From positions 122,362-186,361 of the forward strand of contig CACSIL010000012.1 in NCBI GenBank assembly GCA_902705825.1: a stretch of DNA of 64,000 nt. The letters are read 5' to 3'. Source of the stretch: Halioglobus japonicus (GTDB lineage Bacteria; Pseudomonadota; Gammaproteobacteria; Pseudomonadales; Halieaceae). The notes below the pieces were generated by a model. It made no database searches. It saw nothing but the letters and a program-made list of their open reading frames with translations, and was not told the origin of the DNA. A program made the translations under genes and the position numbers. Of the stretch, positions 8,234 through 16,866 are shown piece by piece (within the stretch, counting starts at the first letter, position 1; every line of letters starts with the position of its first letter).

Positions 8234-8875
8234 CTAGCTCATACCCATTGCTGCGGCTTCTGCCGTCAGCACCTCGCTCACCACGGGGTGAGCTTTTACA
8301 CGCGCGATAAAACTCGCAAAAACAGGCCACCGCTGTGCGTCGACCTCGTAGCCGGCATAAGCCGCGTTCACAAAGGGGCTGATAAGGCTCATATCGGCCA
8401 TCATGAACTCGCCAAAAATGAAACCCTGCGCGGGTACCTGTGCTTCCAGGTAATCGAGAATGGTGGGTAACTGCTTGTCGATGATCTTCGCAACCAGTTC
8501 CTCGTCCGGTTCCTGTTGCAGAACCATAGGGCGCATAAAGCGTTGGAAAAATATACCGGCCGCCAGTTCCGCCACTCGCGAACCGCCCAGTTCTTCTAGC
8601 CAGCGCGCCTTCGCCTTATCCGCACTCTCTGCGGGGTACAAGGGTACTTGTGGATAGGCGTCCTCTAGATACTCGCAAATAACCGTTGAGTCGCAAATTG
8701 TGAGCTCACCATCCTGCAGTGCGGGTATCTTTCCCAGTGGATTGATCTTGCGATACTCTTCATCGCGGGTAAACGGCATTTGCTGGACCTGCTCAAACGG
8801 CAACGCCTTGATCGCTAGCGCGACTTGTACTTTACGCACAAATGGTGACCCTGACGCACCGTGCAATACCATCAT
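8234..8875 (-). CDS. Glutathione S-transferase family protein
   Basis: 213 residues: an N-terminal thioredoxin-like domain (L-H-G-A-S-G-S-P-F-V-R-K-V with serines in the glutathione-activating position, N-P-L-G-K-I-P-A-L with the cis-proline, then D-S-T-V-I-C-E-Y-L) and an all-helical C-terminal domain (A-D-M-S-L-I-S-P-F-V). It is probably a cytosolic conjugating or detoxifying enzyme, class uncertain. It is co-directional with the monooxygenase upstream and the dikinase-like gene downstream, with gaps of 133 and 66 bases. Confidence 0.85.
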   Translation of the reverse strand: MMVLHGASGSPFVRKVQVALAIKALPFEQVQQMPFTRDEEYRKINPLGKIPALQDGELTICDSTVICEYLEDAYPQVPLYPAESADKAKARWLEELGGSRVAELAAGIFFQRFMRPMVLQQEPDEELVAKIIDKQLPTILDYLEAQVPAQGFIFGEFMMADMSLISPFVNAAYAGYEVDAQRWPVFASFIARVKAHPVVSEVLTAEAAAMGMS

Positions 8876-9008
8876 AGCTGATCACCCGTATTGTCGGTGG
8901 TATGTGTGTGCTTGCGGGCGTGTATAGGGCAAAACATGTACTCGGACATAGAGCTTGGTTCTCCGTAAGTAAAACTGGGTGGGGGATGACAGGCAGGCTG
9001 CATACTCG

Positions 9009-10472
9009 CTATCTGAATTGCAGCACTTTGTCCCTGAGCGGTCGCAGTCGCAGCTGCAAAAAATCCAGAATATAGTTCTGGTAAAGGCGCCAGGGCAATT
9101 TGGCGCCCTGCTTGGGAAACTTACCGACCGAGCGCATCACATAGCCTGAACTGAGGTTCATCATCGGTTCTTCTTCTACCGTTCCCGCCTGCAGCCGTGG
9201 TGTCGCCACTGACGTACCTGTCCTTTTCATATAGTTCAGCACACGGCAGATAAAATCACCCGTGAGGTCACTTTTCAACGTCCAGGAGGCATTGGTATAG
9301 CCAAATACCTGAGCCAGATTCGGGACATTGCCAAACATCATACCCCTGTAGACATAGAGTTCGGAGGGGTCTACCACCTCGCCGTCAACTGTCAACTGCG
9401 CCCCGCCCATAAACTTGAGGTTCAGCCCTGTGGCCAGCACGATAATATCCGCTTCCAACTCCCTGCCCGACTGCAGCTTGATTCCGGCATCGGTAATGCG
9501 CTCAATATGATCGGTAACCACCTCGGCGCGCTGTTCACGAATGGCAGTGAACATATCCCCTTCGGGCACCGCACACAGTCGCTGGTCCCAGGGATTATAG
9601 GAAGGCGTAAAATGCGTTTTTACATCGTAATCCTTCCCCAGTGCCTCGCGCACCTGCCCCAGCAGAAACCGTTTGACGAGTTCCGGCTTCCAGCGCGACA
9701 GCGCATAAATATAGATCTGGAAAAGTACGCGTTTCCATCGTGTAATACGGTACACCCAGGAGCCAGGTAGAAAGCGCTGTAGACGGGCCGCGGTCTGATC
9801 TTCTTCCGGCACCGAGGCGATATAGGTAGGCGAGCGCTGCAACATAATGGTGTGCGCAGTTTCCTTGGCCAATTCAGGCACCAGCGTGACGGCAGTGGCG
9901 CCACTGCCAATAACGACAACCTTCTTATCACGGTAATCCAGATTTTCAGGCCAGTGTTGGGCGTGGACAATGCGGCCAGTAAAATCTTCAGTTCCACTGA
10001 AATCAGGGGTATATCCCTTCTCGTAGTCGTAGTAACCGCTGCACATCAGTAAAAACTGACAGGCGATTTCAACGGGCTCCCCGGTATCGGTACGCTCGGC
10101 TGAAACCGTCCAGGTGGCGGACTCTGAAGACCAGGCGGCGCTGAGCACCTTGTGCCCGTAGCGTATGTGCTGGTCGACGCCCGTTTCGGCCGCAGTCTCC
10201 TTGAGGTAGCTCAATATAGCAGGCCCGTCTGCAAGCGCCTTGCGCGCCAACCAGGGTTTGAAAGAGTAGCCCAGCGTGTACATATCACTGTCGGAGCGAA
10301 TACCGGGATAACGGAATAAATCCCAGGTGCCGCCAAGAGATTCACGGCTCTCCAACAGTAGAAAACTGCGATCCGGACAGGCCTGCTGCAAGTGTCTGGC
10401 ACTGCCGATTCCGGAAAGACCTGCACCCACGATAAGTACATCCACAAACTCTGTGCCAGCTGATGAAGCCAT
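9009..10472 (-). CDS. EthA-like flavin-containing Baeyer-Villiger monooxygenase
   Basis: 487 residues, nearly collinear with mycobacterial EthA (about 489): G-G-T-W-D-L-F-R-Y-P-G-I-R-S-D-S-D-M-Y-T-L-G near 47-68, the FAD-binding G-A-G-L-S-G at 16-21, the NADPH-binding G-S-G-A-T-A near 189, and the Baeyer-Villiger fingerprint F164-x-G-x3-H170-x3-W174-P175. Such enzymes insert oxygen next to a ketone and can also oxidise thioamide sulfur. Start: the ATG at 10472 has AGGAAA eight bases upstream. It is preceded by a 263-base gap and followed by the GST gene. The true substrate is unknown; a ketone from fatty-acid or steroid breakdown is likely. Confidence 0.88.
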   Translation of the reverse strand: MASSAGTEFVDVLIVGAGLSGIGSARHLQQACPDRSFLLLESRESLGGTWDLFRYPGIRSDSDMYTLGYSFKPWLARKALADGPAILSYLKETAAETGVDQHIRYGHKVLSAAWSSESATWTVSAERTDTGEPVEIACQFLLMCSGYYDYEKGYTPDFSGTEDFTGRIVHAQHWPENLDYRDKKVVVIGSGATAVTLVPELAKETAHTIMLQRSPTYIASVPEEDQTAARLQRFLPGSWVYRITRWKRVLFQIYIYALSRWKPELVKRFLLGQVREALGKDYDVKTHFTPSYNPWDQRLCAVPEGDMFTAIREQRAEVVTDHIERITDAGIKLQSGRELEADIIVLATGLNLKFMGGAQLTVDGEVVDPSELYVYRGMMFGNVPNLAQVFGYTNASWTLKSDLTGDFICRVLNYMKRTGTSVATPRLQAGTVEEEPMMNLSSGYVMRSVGKFPKQGAKLPWRLYQNYILDFLQLRLRPLRDKVLQFR

Positions 10473-10735
10473 AACTGAATTTCCTGTTCACGCGCCGCTT
10501 TGGCCAGAAGGCCAGAGCATATGCCATGCGTGTACTGTGAACCATTCATCGCCTGCATTCAATGAATTCAGGCTGGGCGCTCATGCTACCTCTGCAAATA
10601 ACAGGCGTAAAGAATCTCCGTAACAACCCGGTGATAGATGAGGGAAGAACACTACCGTGGTACAAAGAGTTATAGCGGGGGAGAAGTGTCTCTACCGCCC
10701 GGGCCCGGACAGTAGAGACAATACTGCAAAGGAGC
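10473..10735. other. Gap between the OmpA-type lipoprotein and monooxygenase genes
   Basis: Short frames here have no ribosome sites and no recognisable product. On the minus strand it holds the 3' end of the lipoprotein transcript (with the stem-loop at 10687-10720) and the leader of the monooxygenase gene. Confidence 0.6.
10687..10720 (-). terminator. Stem-loop after the VWA-OmpA lipoprotein gene
   Basis: A perfect 9-bp inverted repeat (TGTCTCTAC at 10687-10695, GTAGAGACA at 10712-10720) encloses a GC-rich loop that holds the palindrome CCGGGCCCGG. It lies 16 bases past the stop of the lipoprotein gene. There is no T-run, so it may be a transcript-end stabiliser or a weak terminator. Confidence 0.5.
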
Positions 10736-11836
10736 TTAGTTGGCAGCCTTTTTGGCACCTACGAGAACGTCCACGCGACGATTCATCGCACGCCCTGCAG
10801 CCGTGCTGTTGGTGGCGATAGGATCGCGCTTGCCCATGCCCATGACATCGATGATATCTGCAGACAGGCCTTTGCTAACCAGATACGCCTTGACCGCAGC
10901 AGCACGTCGGATCGACAACGCCTGGTTGTACTCATCACTGCCTACACTGTCAGTGTGGCCAACGACATCGATATCTCCCACAGCCATGCCCTGAGCACTG
11001 ATGGTATCTGCCAGTTTATGCAACACAGCCTGACCTTCCGGCTTGACATTGGACTTGTCGAAGTCAAACAACACTTCGGCAGATACAGTGTGCGTTGTGT
11101 ACTCCAAGCCGGCCTCTTTCGGAGTCAACAGCGTATCGGCAACATAGGTGGACAATGCGGGCCCCGAAGCGACATCGCTTGCGGCAACAGCACTGCCACA
11201 AGCTGCGCTGTCGGTGATGCTGGAAATAATCGCATCGTGCTCAGTGTCATTGCCAACTTTGACAGTATGCACACAGACCTTGTCAGGATGCGCCGCTTTC
11301 AACCCCGCAAGCGCCGACTTCACCGCGTCCGGATCATTCCAGTTAAAATCGCTGACAATGATCACACCGATACGCCCTGTATCTTCGGCCACCAGCCCTG
11401 TCGTTGCATCAATCGCCTCGGCAATCGGTGTCGTACTGGCTGCACACTTCAGTGTCCCCAGCGCGTTGTTGAAATCGGCTGAATTAAACGTGGCTGGGCC
11501 GTAGAGCGTTGAAGCTATGCCGTACCCGATACAGGAGCCCGTGGCACCCTTGCCAAAAGTGACTACGGCCGAGTTAAAGCCCATAGACGGGACAGCGTTG
11601 CCGAAACTGGCGGTCCAATCCTCCGCCGAGTGCATTCTGGACTTGCCCTGGGCATCCTTTTTCATGGAGCCTGAGGTGTCCAGAAGTACAACAAACGTAT
11701 CCACCTGCTTGGTGTACGCATTGACGTCAATGGGTTCCCCCTGCTGCGCGACAGGCTTATACGGTGCGCCACCGCATGCAGCCAATGCCATCAGCGACAA
11801 GCCCATCACTAAACTTCTAACAGGTTGTTTGTGCAT
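10736..11836 (-). CDS. Lipoprotein with von Willebrand A and OmpA-like domains
   Basis: 366 residues. A lipoprotein signal peptide ends in L-M-A-L-A-A-C, so the mature protein starts at lipid-modified C21. A von Willebrand factor A domain follows, with the metal-site motif D53-T-S-G-S57. From about residue 250 there is an OmpA-like peptidoglycan-binding domain (L-F-D-F-D-K-S-N-V-K-P, H-T-D-S-V-G-S-D-E-Y-N-Q-A-L-S, N-R-R-V-D-V). The layout predicts a membrane-anchored, peptidoglycan-tethered protein that binds a partner through the VWA face. The intact metal site suggests real ligand binding. Start: ATG at 11836 with GGAG upstream. It is a single gene, flanked by stem-loops. Confidence 0.87.
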   Translation of the reverse strand: MHKQPVRSLVMGLSLMALAACGGAPYKPVAQQGEPIDVNAYTKQVDTFVVLLDTSGSMKKDAQGKSRMHSAEDWTASFGNAVPSMGFNSAVVTFGKGATGSCIGYGIASTLYGPATFNSADFNNALGTLKCAASTTPIAEAIDATTGLVAEDTGRIGVIIVSDFNWNDPDAVKSALAGLKAAHPDKVCVHTVKVGNDTEHDAIISSITDSAACGSAVAASDVASGPALSTYVADTLLTPKEAGLEYTTHTVSAEVLFDFDKSNVKPEGQAVLHKLADTISAQGMAVGDIDVVGHTDSVGSDEYNQALSIRRAAAVKAYLVSKGLSADIIDVMGMGKRDPIATNSTAAGRAMNRRVDVLVGAKKAAN

Positions 11837-12130
11837 ATATTTTCTCCAGTCCTGAGTTAAATTGAATTGAGCTTGCGTATATTCGCAATTCCAGAATCGC
11901 CAAAATCAAACACCGGCAAGACAGCTCAAGAAGCTATGCGGGTACTTCAGTAAAGCATATACATTAGAATGTCGCAAAGAATAGTAACGGCTCGGTGGGG
12001 GCTGGACTGGAATTACCTCTCTCGCGCCGCACGAGGGGTTCCGCACAAGAACAGTGCTTCAAATCGCGCACCATTAAGGAGCACAATGCGGGCTATCAAA
12101 TATAGCCCGCCCCTGATCTGTTGCTGAGTG
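11837..12130. other. Gap upstream of the lipoprotein gene
   Basis: 294 bases without a supported gene. It holds the lipoprotein promoter region (AT-rich near 11840-11980) and the stem-loop at 12088-12110 that follows the radical SAM gene. I see no conserved operator. Confidence 0.6.
12088..12110 (-). terminator. Stem-loop after the radical SAM gene
   Basis: A perfect 9-bp stem (GCGGGCTAT at 12088-12096 with ATAGCCCGC at 12102-12110) and a 5-base loop, about 20 bases past the stop on the minus strand. The following bases (ATTGTG) are only weakly T-rich, so this may be a Rho-independent terminator of modest strength. Confidence 0.6.
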
Positions 12131-13636
12131 TCAGGCCGACAGACCGGTGAACTGGCGAATTTTCTTCCTACTGAGGAAGGAATCGATCAGTGTCGGGTCT
12201 TCCCGGTAACGGCGGTCCTCGCCTATTTGCCTGACGGTTTCAACCGGCACATCTGAACGCGTCAGTCGGTAGAGTCGATGATAGTAGTCATAGACAGCCC
12301 GTGACGGCTGTTCATCTGCAACGGCTACCGAGATCTGGTTTGGATCTTGTTTCGCCAGCTGGTTTTTCTCACTCATAACGGAGTAACTGTAAGTCGGGAA
12401 ACTGATCATCTCACCAAAAGCCAGGCATTTAAGCTCCTTGGGAAACTCCAGAAGGAAGTTGAATGTCTCACGTAAATCTTCCTCCCGATCAAATTCGTTG
12501 ATTGTTATCAGATCGAAAAAGCCCGTCAATCCGGCCTCAACGATTTCCCGCCCTGCCTCGATCACGCGCTTCATTTTGGTGGGGCGGTTGTAGTAGTCCT
12601 TGAGAATGCGTTCACTACCAGACTGCACACCCATGGTAATCGAAATGCACCCCGCTGCTTTGAGCGACTTCAACAACTCGACGTCGTGCGTTGTTGGGTA
12701 GGTGTAGCACCAGAAAGGCAGCCCTATCTCCTCTTTGTAACGCGGGAGGAATTCTTTCAGCCACTTGGGGTTGACGGTAAACACATCGTCATAAAACAGG
12801 ATCGTCTCGATATCGAGATGCTGTTTCGCCCAGCGCAGTTCCTCAAGCACAACATCGACATCACGGCGACGCAGCGAATCCTTCTTACCAAATAATTCCT
12901 GGTAGCGGCTCTCGATACAGAAAGAACATGAAAAAGGACAGCCCCGCTGAGTCATAATCGGGTACTCCTTGCCCAGATTCACAGGGAACCTGCCGCGCTT
13001 GACCACGTCTGAATCGATATGCACATAGCTACCGCGGCGCCAGTCGGGAATCGCTATATCATTCAACGGTATATTGGGACGATTCTTATGCTTCAGTACC
13101 GTGCCATCGGCAGCCTTGACCCAGGTCCCTTCGATATCATCCCAGGGGAGACCGGCATCGATACGATTGGCAAGCTCAACAATGACCTCCTCACCCTCGT
13201 TGATGCAGAGAATATCGGCGTGCGGTATGCAAAGCTCTGGCTCCAGAGTAGGCGCAGCACCGCCCCATATGATGGGCACATCGAAGTGCTCTCGAATTTT
13301 CTGCGTTACCAGTGCACTCTCTTTTATGATACCGGAGTACAAGCTGAAGCCAACCGCGTCGGGTTTGAACTCGCGCAACTCGCTTATCAGTAACTCCAGT
13401 TCGGTCTCGGTAAAAGGCTTGTAGCAGTTCCAGATAACCTCGCGACCATCGACTGAAAACAGGCGCCCGGAAAACTCCGCTACCTCATAGTTTTTTGCTT
13501 CCTCAGCCGAGTGCGCCTCGTAATTTTTCAGATAGATAATTTTCGAGGGGTGACCTGCGCGCAGCAGTTCTCCCGACAATTGCGCAGGGGCGAGGTTCAG
13601 ACCAGTGAAAAGTTTGATGATTGCAACGCGAGCCAT
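12131..13636 (-). CDS. B12-domain radical SAM protein, function unknown
   Basis: 501 residues in the B12-binding radical SAM superfamily. The N-terminal Rossmann-like domain (P-I-I-W-G-G-A-A-P-T near 121-130, then I-N-E-G-E-E) lacks the D-x-H-x-x-G cobalt-ligating motif of true cobalamin-dependent methylases, so cobalamin may bind base-off or not at all. The radical SAM core has the cluster motif C233-P-F-S-C237-S-F-C240. Later segments (Y-D-D-V-F, M-G-V-Q-S-G-S-E-R-I) fit the SAM-binding barrel. Start: ATG at 13636 with GGAG upstream. There is no adjacent precursor peptide, methyltransferase or lipid gene that points to a substrate. Homologues modify lipids, hopanoids, antibiotics or RNA. 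Confidence 0.82.
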   Translation of the reverse strand: MARVAIIKLFTGLNLAPAQLSGELLRAGHPSKIIYLKNYEAHSAEEAKNYEVAEFSGRLFSVDGREVIWNCYKPFTETELELLISELREFKPDAVGFSLYSGIIKESALVTQKIREHFDVPIIWGGAAPTLEPELCIPHADILCINEGEEVIVELANRIDAGLPWDDIEGTWVKAADGTVLKHKNRPNIPLNDIAIPDWRRGSYVHIDSDVVKRGRFPVNLGKEYPIMTQRGCPFSCSFCIESRYQELFGKKDSLRRRDVDVVLEELRWAKQHLDIETILFYDDVFTVNPKWLKEFLPRYKEEIGLPFWCYTYPTTHDVELLKSLKAAGCISITMGVQSGSERILKDYYNRPTKMKRVIEAGREIVEAGLTGFFDLITINEFDREEDLRETFNFLLEFPKELKCLAFGEMISFPTYSYSVMSEKNQLAKQDPNQISVAVADEQPSRAVYDYYHRLYRLTRSDVPVETVRQIGEDRRYREDPTLIDSFLSRKKIRQFTGLSA

Positions 13637-13888
13637 AGATCTACTCCGAACTTATTGTTGTCTCTCTACCCCGGTGTGCCTTTTGCATCAGACAATACCC
13701 CTGCAAAAAATACGTCAAACCAAAGCGAAGACATTCTTAACGGTTGATTTGGATCAAGTATAGAGTGTTTAGCAGGCCAATTACCACTCCATTTAAAGGA
13801 GTTGCGACGCGGTCCCGGCACGTCCTGAGGGTTGTCCTGATGTTCACAGCGGCATACCCAGCCACCCTCGCCAGCACCGCCGCAATAA

Positions 13889-14881
13889 TCAATGCGCTGT
13901 ACGCTGACGCCAAATCTGCAAACCCTGAGCATTGAGTTGCATGTCGAACGAAATACGGTTGCGCTGCTCAGTGGCAGAGCCTTGCGTATCAAACCCCTTA
14001 AGTAGATCGAGAGAATAGTCACTCAACAGTTGCTGCAACTGGACAGGGTCGGGCGAACCGGTGGTTGCCAATTCGCAATAGGCTTCGATCTGACGTGCCA
14101 GCAACTGCGCTTTGTCCTCTGAATAGGCCAGCTCGCCGTAATGTGTCAGGTACATTCGCTGCGGCGCATAGCTGCCCAGCAACTTAAGGGATGCGATAAA
14201 GGCTGCGGGATCGAACTGACTGGGAGTGGTGGACGGCAGTACAAAGTCGCCGTTGGGGAAGCGACACCAGGGATACGAGACGCCGAACATATCACCGCTG
14301 AACCACCCCCGGCTGGTTGCGTCCCAGATACACTGATGGTGCTCCGCGTGGCCCCGCGTGTGGCGAAACTCGAGCTGCCGACCGGACAGCGCGACGCTGT
14401 CCCCATCCTGCATCTCCCGTATCCGGGCTTTATCGACGGCCACCACATCCCCGTAGAGGGTGTGAAACAGCTCATCGCCGTAAACCGCTTTGGAGGCTGA
14501 GACCAGCCGTTCCGGGTCGGCCATATGCCGGGCGCCGCGCGGATGGATCAGCAACTGTGCGTTGGGCAGTGCCGCCATCAGCGCACCCGCACCGCCGGCG
14601 TGATCCAGATGCACATGCGTGGGAATGACGTACCGCACTTGCTCCCGGGCAATATTTCGCGTCTGCAGCAGGTCCCAAAGCGCACTGGCGCTGTGACTGG
14701 TGCCCGTTTCCAGCACCGCGCACTCATCGCCCTCCTCCAACAGGTAGAAACAAGCCATGCCGGGGCTGACATAGTCTGCATCGATGCAGGTGATTCCGAA
14801 ATCCAACGACGTGTATGCCATACTAACCATTACCTGTGAGCCCAGAGCGCATAGCGCTACGATCGGGGCCTCCTGTATCAA
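13889..14881 (-). CDS. Metallo-beta-lactamase-fold hydrolase
   Basis: Up to 330 residues. The dinuclear metal site is intact: H-V-H-L-D-H near residues 89-94, then T-R-G-H-A-E-H-H, S-G-D-M-F-G and a late T-H-Y-G-E. Members of this group hydrolyse lactones, thioesters or similar bonds. Start is ambiguous: the ATG at 14881 overlaps the TGA stop of the upstream DUF389 gene (ATGA, translational coupling), while ATGs at 14830 and 14821 would begin closer to the conserved domain (M-A-Y-T-S-L-D-F). I report the coupled start. The substrate is not inferable. Confidence 0.82.
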   Translation of the reverse strand: MIQEAPIVALCALGSQVMVSMAYTSLDFGITCIDADYVSPGMACFYLLEEGDECAVLETGTSHSASALWDLLQTRNIAREQVRYVIPTHVHLDHAGGAGALMAALPNAQLLIHPRGARHMADPERLVSASKAVYGDELFHTLYGDVVAVDKARIREMQDGDSVALSGRQLEFRHTRGHAEHHQCIWDATSRGWFSGDMFGVSYPWCRFPNGDFVLPSTTPSQFDPAAFIASLKLLGSYAPQRMYLTHYGELAYSEDKAQLLARQIEAYCELATTGSPDPVQLQQLLSDYSLDLLKGFDTQGSATEQRNRISFDMQLNAQGLQIWRQRTAH

Positions 14882-16779
14882 AGTTTGATATTGGATTGCA
14901 CTTCAAGCTGTACCGGTTGCTCTAACTGCTTGCTTATCAATGCCTTCAGCTCGCCAACCTGTGCCGCATTGAGCTGCTCTTTGGCGCTGAGTTCGAGTTT
15001 CACCAGCGGCGGCTCATCCAGGGTGACTTCCGCGCGATCTACATGCACCTGCACGCCCTGCAACTGGACAAATCCTGTCGATACCCGTTCCAGAATGCGT
15101 TGCCGTTCTACCAGGTGCGAAAATGACAGGGACAACGGCACACTGATGGCGATAAGGATCAACAACGTCGCCCCCAATCCCGCCCTCGCCCGCTTGAAAG
15201 GCGCGAAACCCAATACCAGAAACGTGACACTGGCTGCCAGTGCTATGCCCACCAGGTTGGTGACCAGCAGCAGAGATGCACCTGCAGCCATACTCCAGTC
15301 ACCCCAACCGAGGCCGATACCCACGACACTCAGCGGCGGCACCAGCGCCACAGCAATCGCGACACCCGCCAGACTTTTCGCAATCTCTTCCTTGGCATTG
15401 GCATAGGCGCAGGCAACGCCGGAAATGACTGCGACCAGCAAATCCAGCAAGGTTGGCGCCATACGCATTTTCATTTCGCTGGTGGGTATATCCAATGGCA
15501 TCAACCACGACATAAGGATACCGCAGGCCAGACCCCAGGCGACGCCCAGTAATAGCGTGCGTATCGCTGTACGAATCAGTACGGAGTCGGAACGCGCCAG
15601 CCCCATGGCCAGTGAAACAATAGGCGACATCAGCGGCGCCAGTATCATCGCGCCTATAATGACGGGGGCGGAATTCGCATACAGGCCCGCCAGTGCCAAC
15701 AACACGCTCAATACCATCAGCGTCTGGTAGGAAGGCGACACTCTGGCACTGTCACGCAAAGACACGAATAGCTCGCGATACTCTTCCTCTGTCGCGTGAC
15801 TGAATACGGGTAGTTCACGCTGCAGCAGCGGCCCGGCTTCCTGCTCCTGAGGAATGTGATTGAGCCGGACGGTCTCTTTGGACACTGCCGCCGACGTCTC
15901 GCCGCGCCGCGTCATCGCAGGTCCCGGCAAAAGGTGCAGACGCCCCTCAAGCACTTTGAACTCTACCTCAGAGGTATGTACCGGTTTGCCATCGAGCAGA
16001 TACACCATCCCCTGTGGTGCCACGATGCGCAGTCGATCTGTCTGGATCAGGCCAAGCGACGCGGGCAGTTGCGCGAGGCTTATTTTCTTTGGCCACAGCA
16101 ACCGCAGGAGAAACCACAGATAGCTGGTGATACTGCGCGGCGCCAGTGCCAGCAGTGACAGACGACGGTCACCGGCACCGAGATCCTGGGCGATGGAATG
16201 ACCGACCAAGGCACTGCGGGTTTGCCCCATAACCACCATACCCAACGCCGCAAGATGGAAGTCTTTTTCCTTACCGGTAGTGAGGTGGTACAGCGCCAGC
16301 TTCAGTTTTCCCAGCCCCTTGAGCGCGCCGGAAATCAGGCTCCAGGCGGTTTGTGGTCGATTGATATCGTACGGGCGCAAGGCCAGCACACGCCCGATAA
16401 CCACCGAGGAGAAAACCAGTTCATCATTGCAGGTGAGCGCATCTGCCATCATCAAAGGCGCCGTCAGATAGTGCTGAAAGACCTGTTTCAGCTCTCCGCG
16501 CACACCCAGTGCAACCATCGCCTGCCTGGCTTCAGAGTGCGGCAGTATCCCAACTTCCCACTGTAACTCCAGTGCTGTGATCGCAACTTCGCGAATCATT
16601 TCATCACCGAGATAGAGCAGGACACGCGCTTTACGCGGCGCCGACTCTCGCTCCGCCCAAGGTATGAATGTCACACTCGCCAGCGCAGATAATTCCTCGA
16701 TATCCTCGGCCAGCAACTTGGAGTCGTGTATCAGGAATAGCGGGGGCAGTTCTGGTGCCAGCGCTATGTCTTCAGCCAT
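14878..16779 (-). CDS. DAGK-like domain fused to DUF389 membrane domain (TIGR00341-type)
   Basis: 633 residues. About 320 N-terminal residues resemble the diacylglycerol/NAD-kinase fold (R-V-L-L-Y-L-G-D-E-M-I-R-E near 55, a V-V-M-G-Q-T-R-S-A-L stretch, and a C-terminal beta half with I-V-A-P-Q-G-M-V-Y-L-L-D-G-K-P). After a linker, residues from about 355 to 565 form the DUF389 integral membrane domain (L-A-L-A-G-L-Y-A-N-S-A-P-V-I-I-G-A-M-I-L-A-P-L-M-S-P-I) with six or more helices. A cytoplasmic tail follows. The fused architecture is known from this uncharacterised family; no activity is established. The canonical kinase G-G-D-G motif is not visible, so catalysis is doubtful. Start: ATG at 16779 after AGGAG. 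It is coupled to the metallo-hydrolase gene by a 4-base overlap. Confidence 0.8.
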   Translation of the reverse strand: MAEDIALAPELPPLFLIHDSKLLAEDIEELSALASVTFIPWAERESAPRKARVLLYLGDEMIREVAITALELQWEVGILPHSEARQAMVALGVRGELKQVFQHYLTAPLMMADALTCNDELVFSSVVIGRVLALRPYDINRPQTAWSLISGALKGLGKLKLALYHLTTGKEKDFHLAALGMVVMGQTRSALVGHSIAQDLGAGDRRLSLLALAPRSITSYLWFLLRLLWPKKISLAQLPASLGLIQTDRLRIVAPQGMVYLLDGKPVHTSEVEFKVLEGRLHLLPGPAMTRRGETSAAVSKETVRLNHIPQEQEAGPLLQRELPVFSHATEEEYRELFVSLRDSARVSPSYQTLMVLSVLLALAGLYANSAPVIIGAMILAPLMSPIVSLAMGLARSDSVLIRTAIRTLLLGVAWGLACGILMSWLMPLDIPTSEMKMRMAPTLLDLLVAVISGVACAYANAKEEIAKSLAGVAIAVALVPPLSVVGIGLGWGDWSMAAGASLLLVTNLVGIALAASVTFLVLGFAPFKRARAGLGATLLILIAISVPLSLSFSHLVERQRILERVSTGFVQLQGVQVHVDRAEVTLDEPPLVKLELSAKEQLNAAQVGELKALISKQLEQPVQLEVQSNIKL

Positions 16780-16866
16780 TTTTTGAGCTCCTGACTTAAT
16801 GATACGGTGACGGTACGCGGACTGCGCTGATATCCAAAACCACAGCCCGCAACTGTAAACGCGTGA

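Noticed and set aside
13666..13734. A 22-residue frame upstream of the radical SAM gene, as a possible RiPP precursor
   Set aside because: No ribosome site, no leader or core-like pattern, and it lies in a gap whose frames look random.
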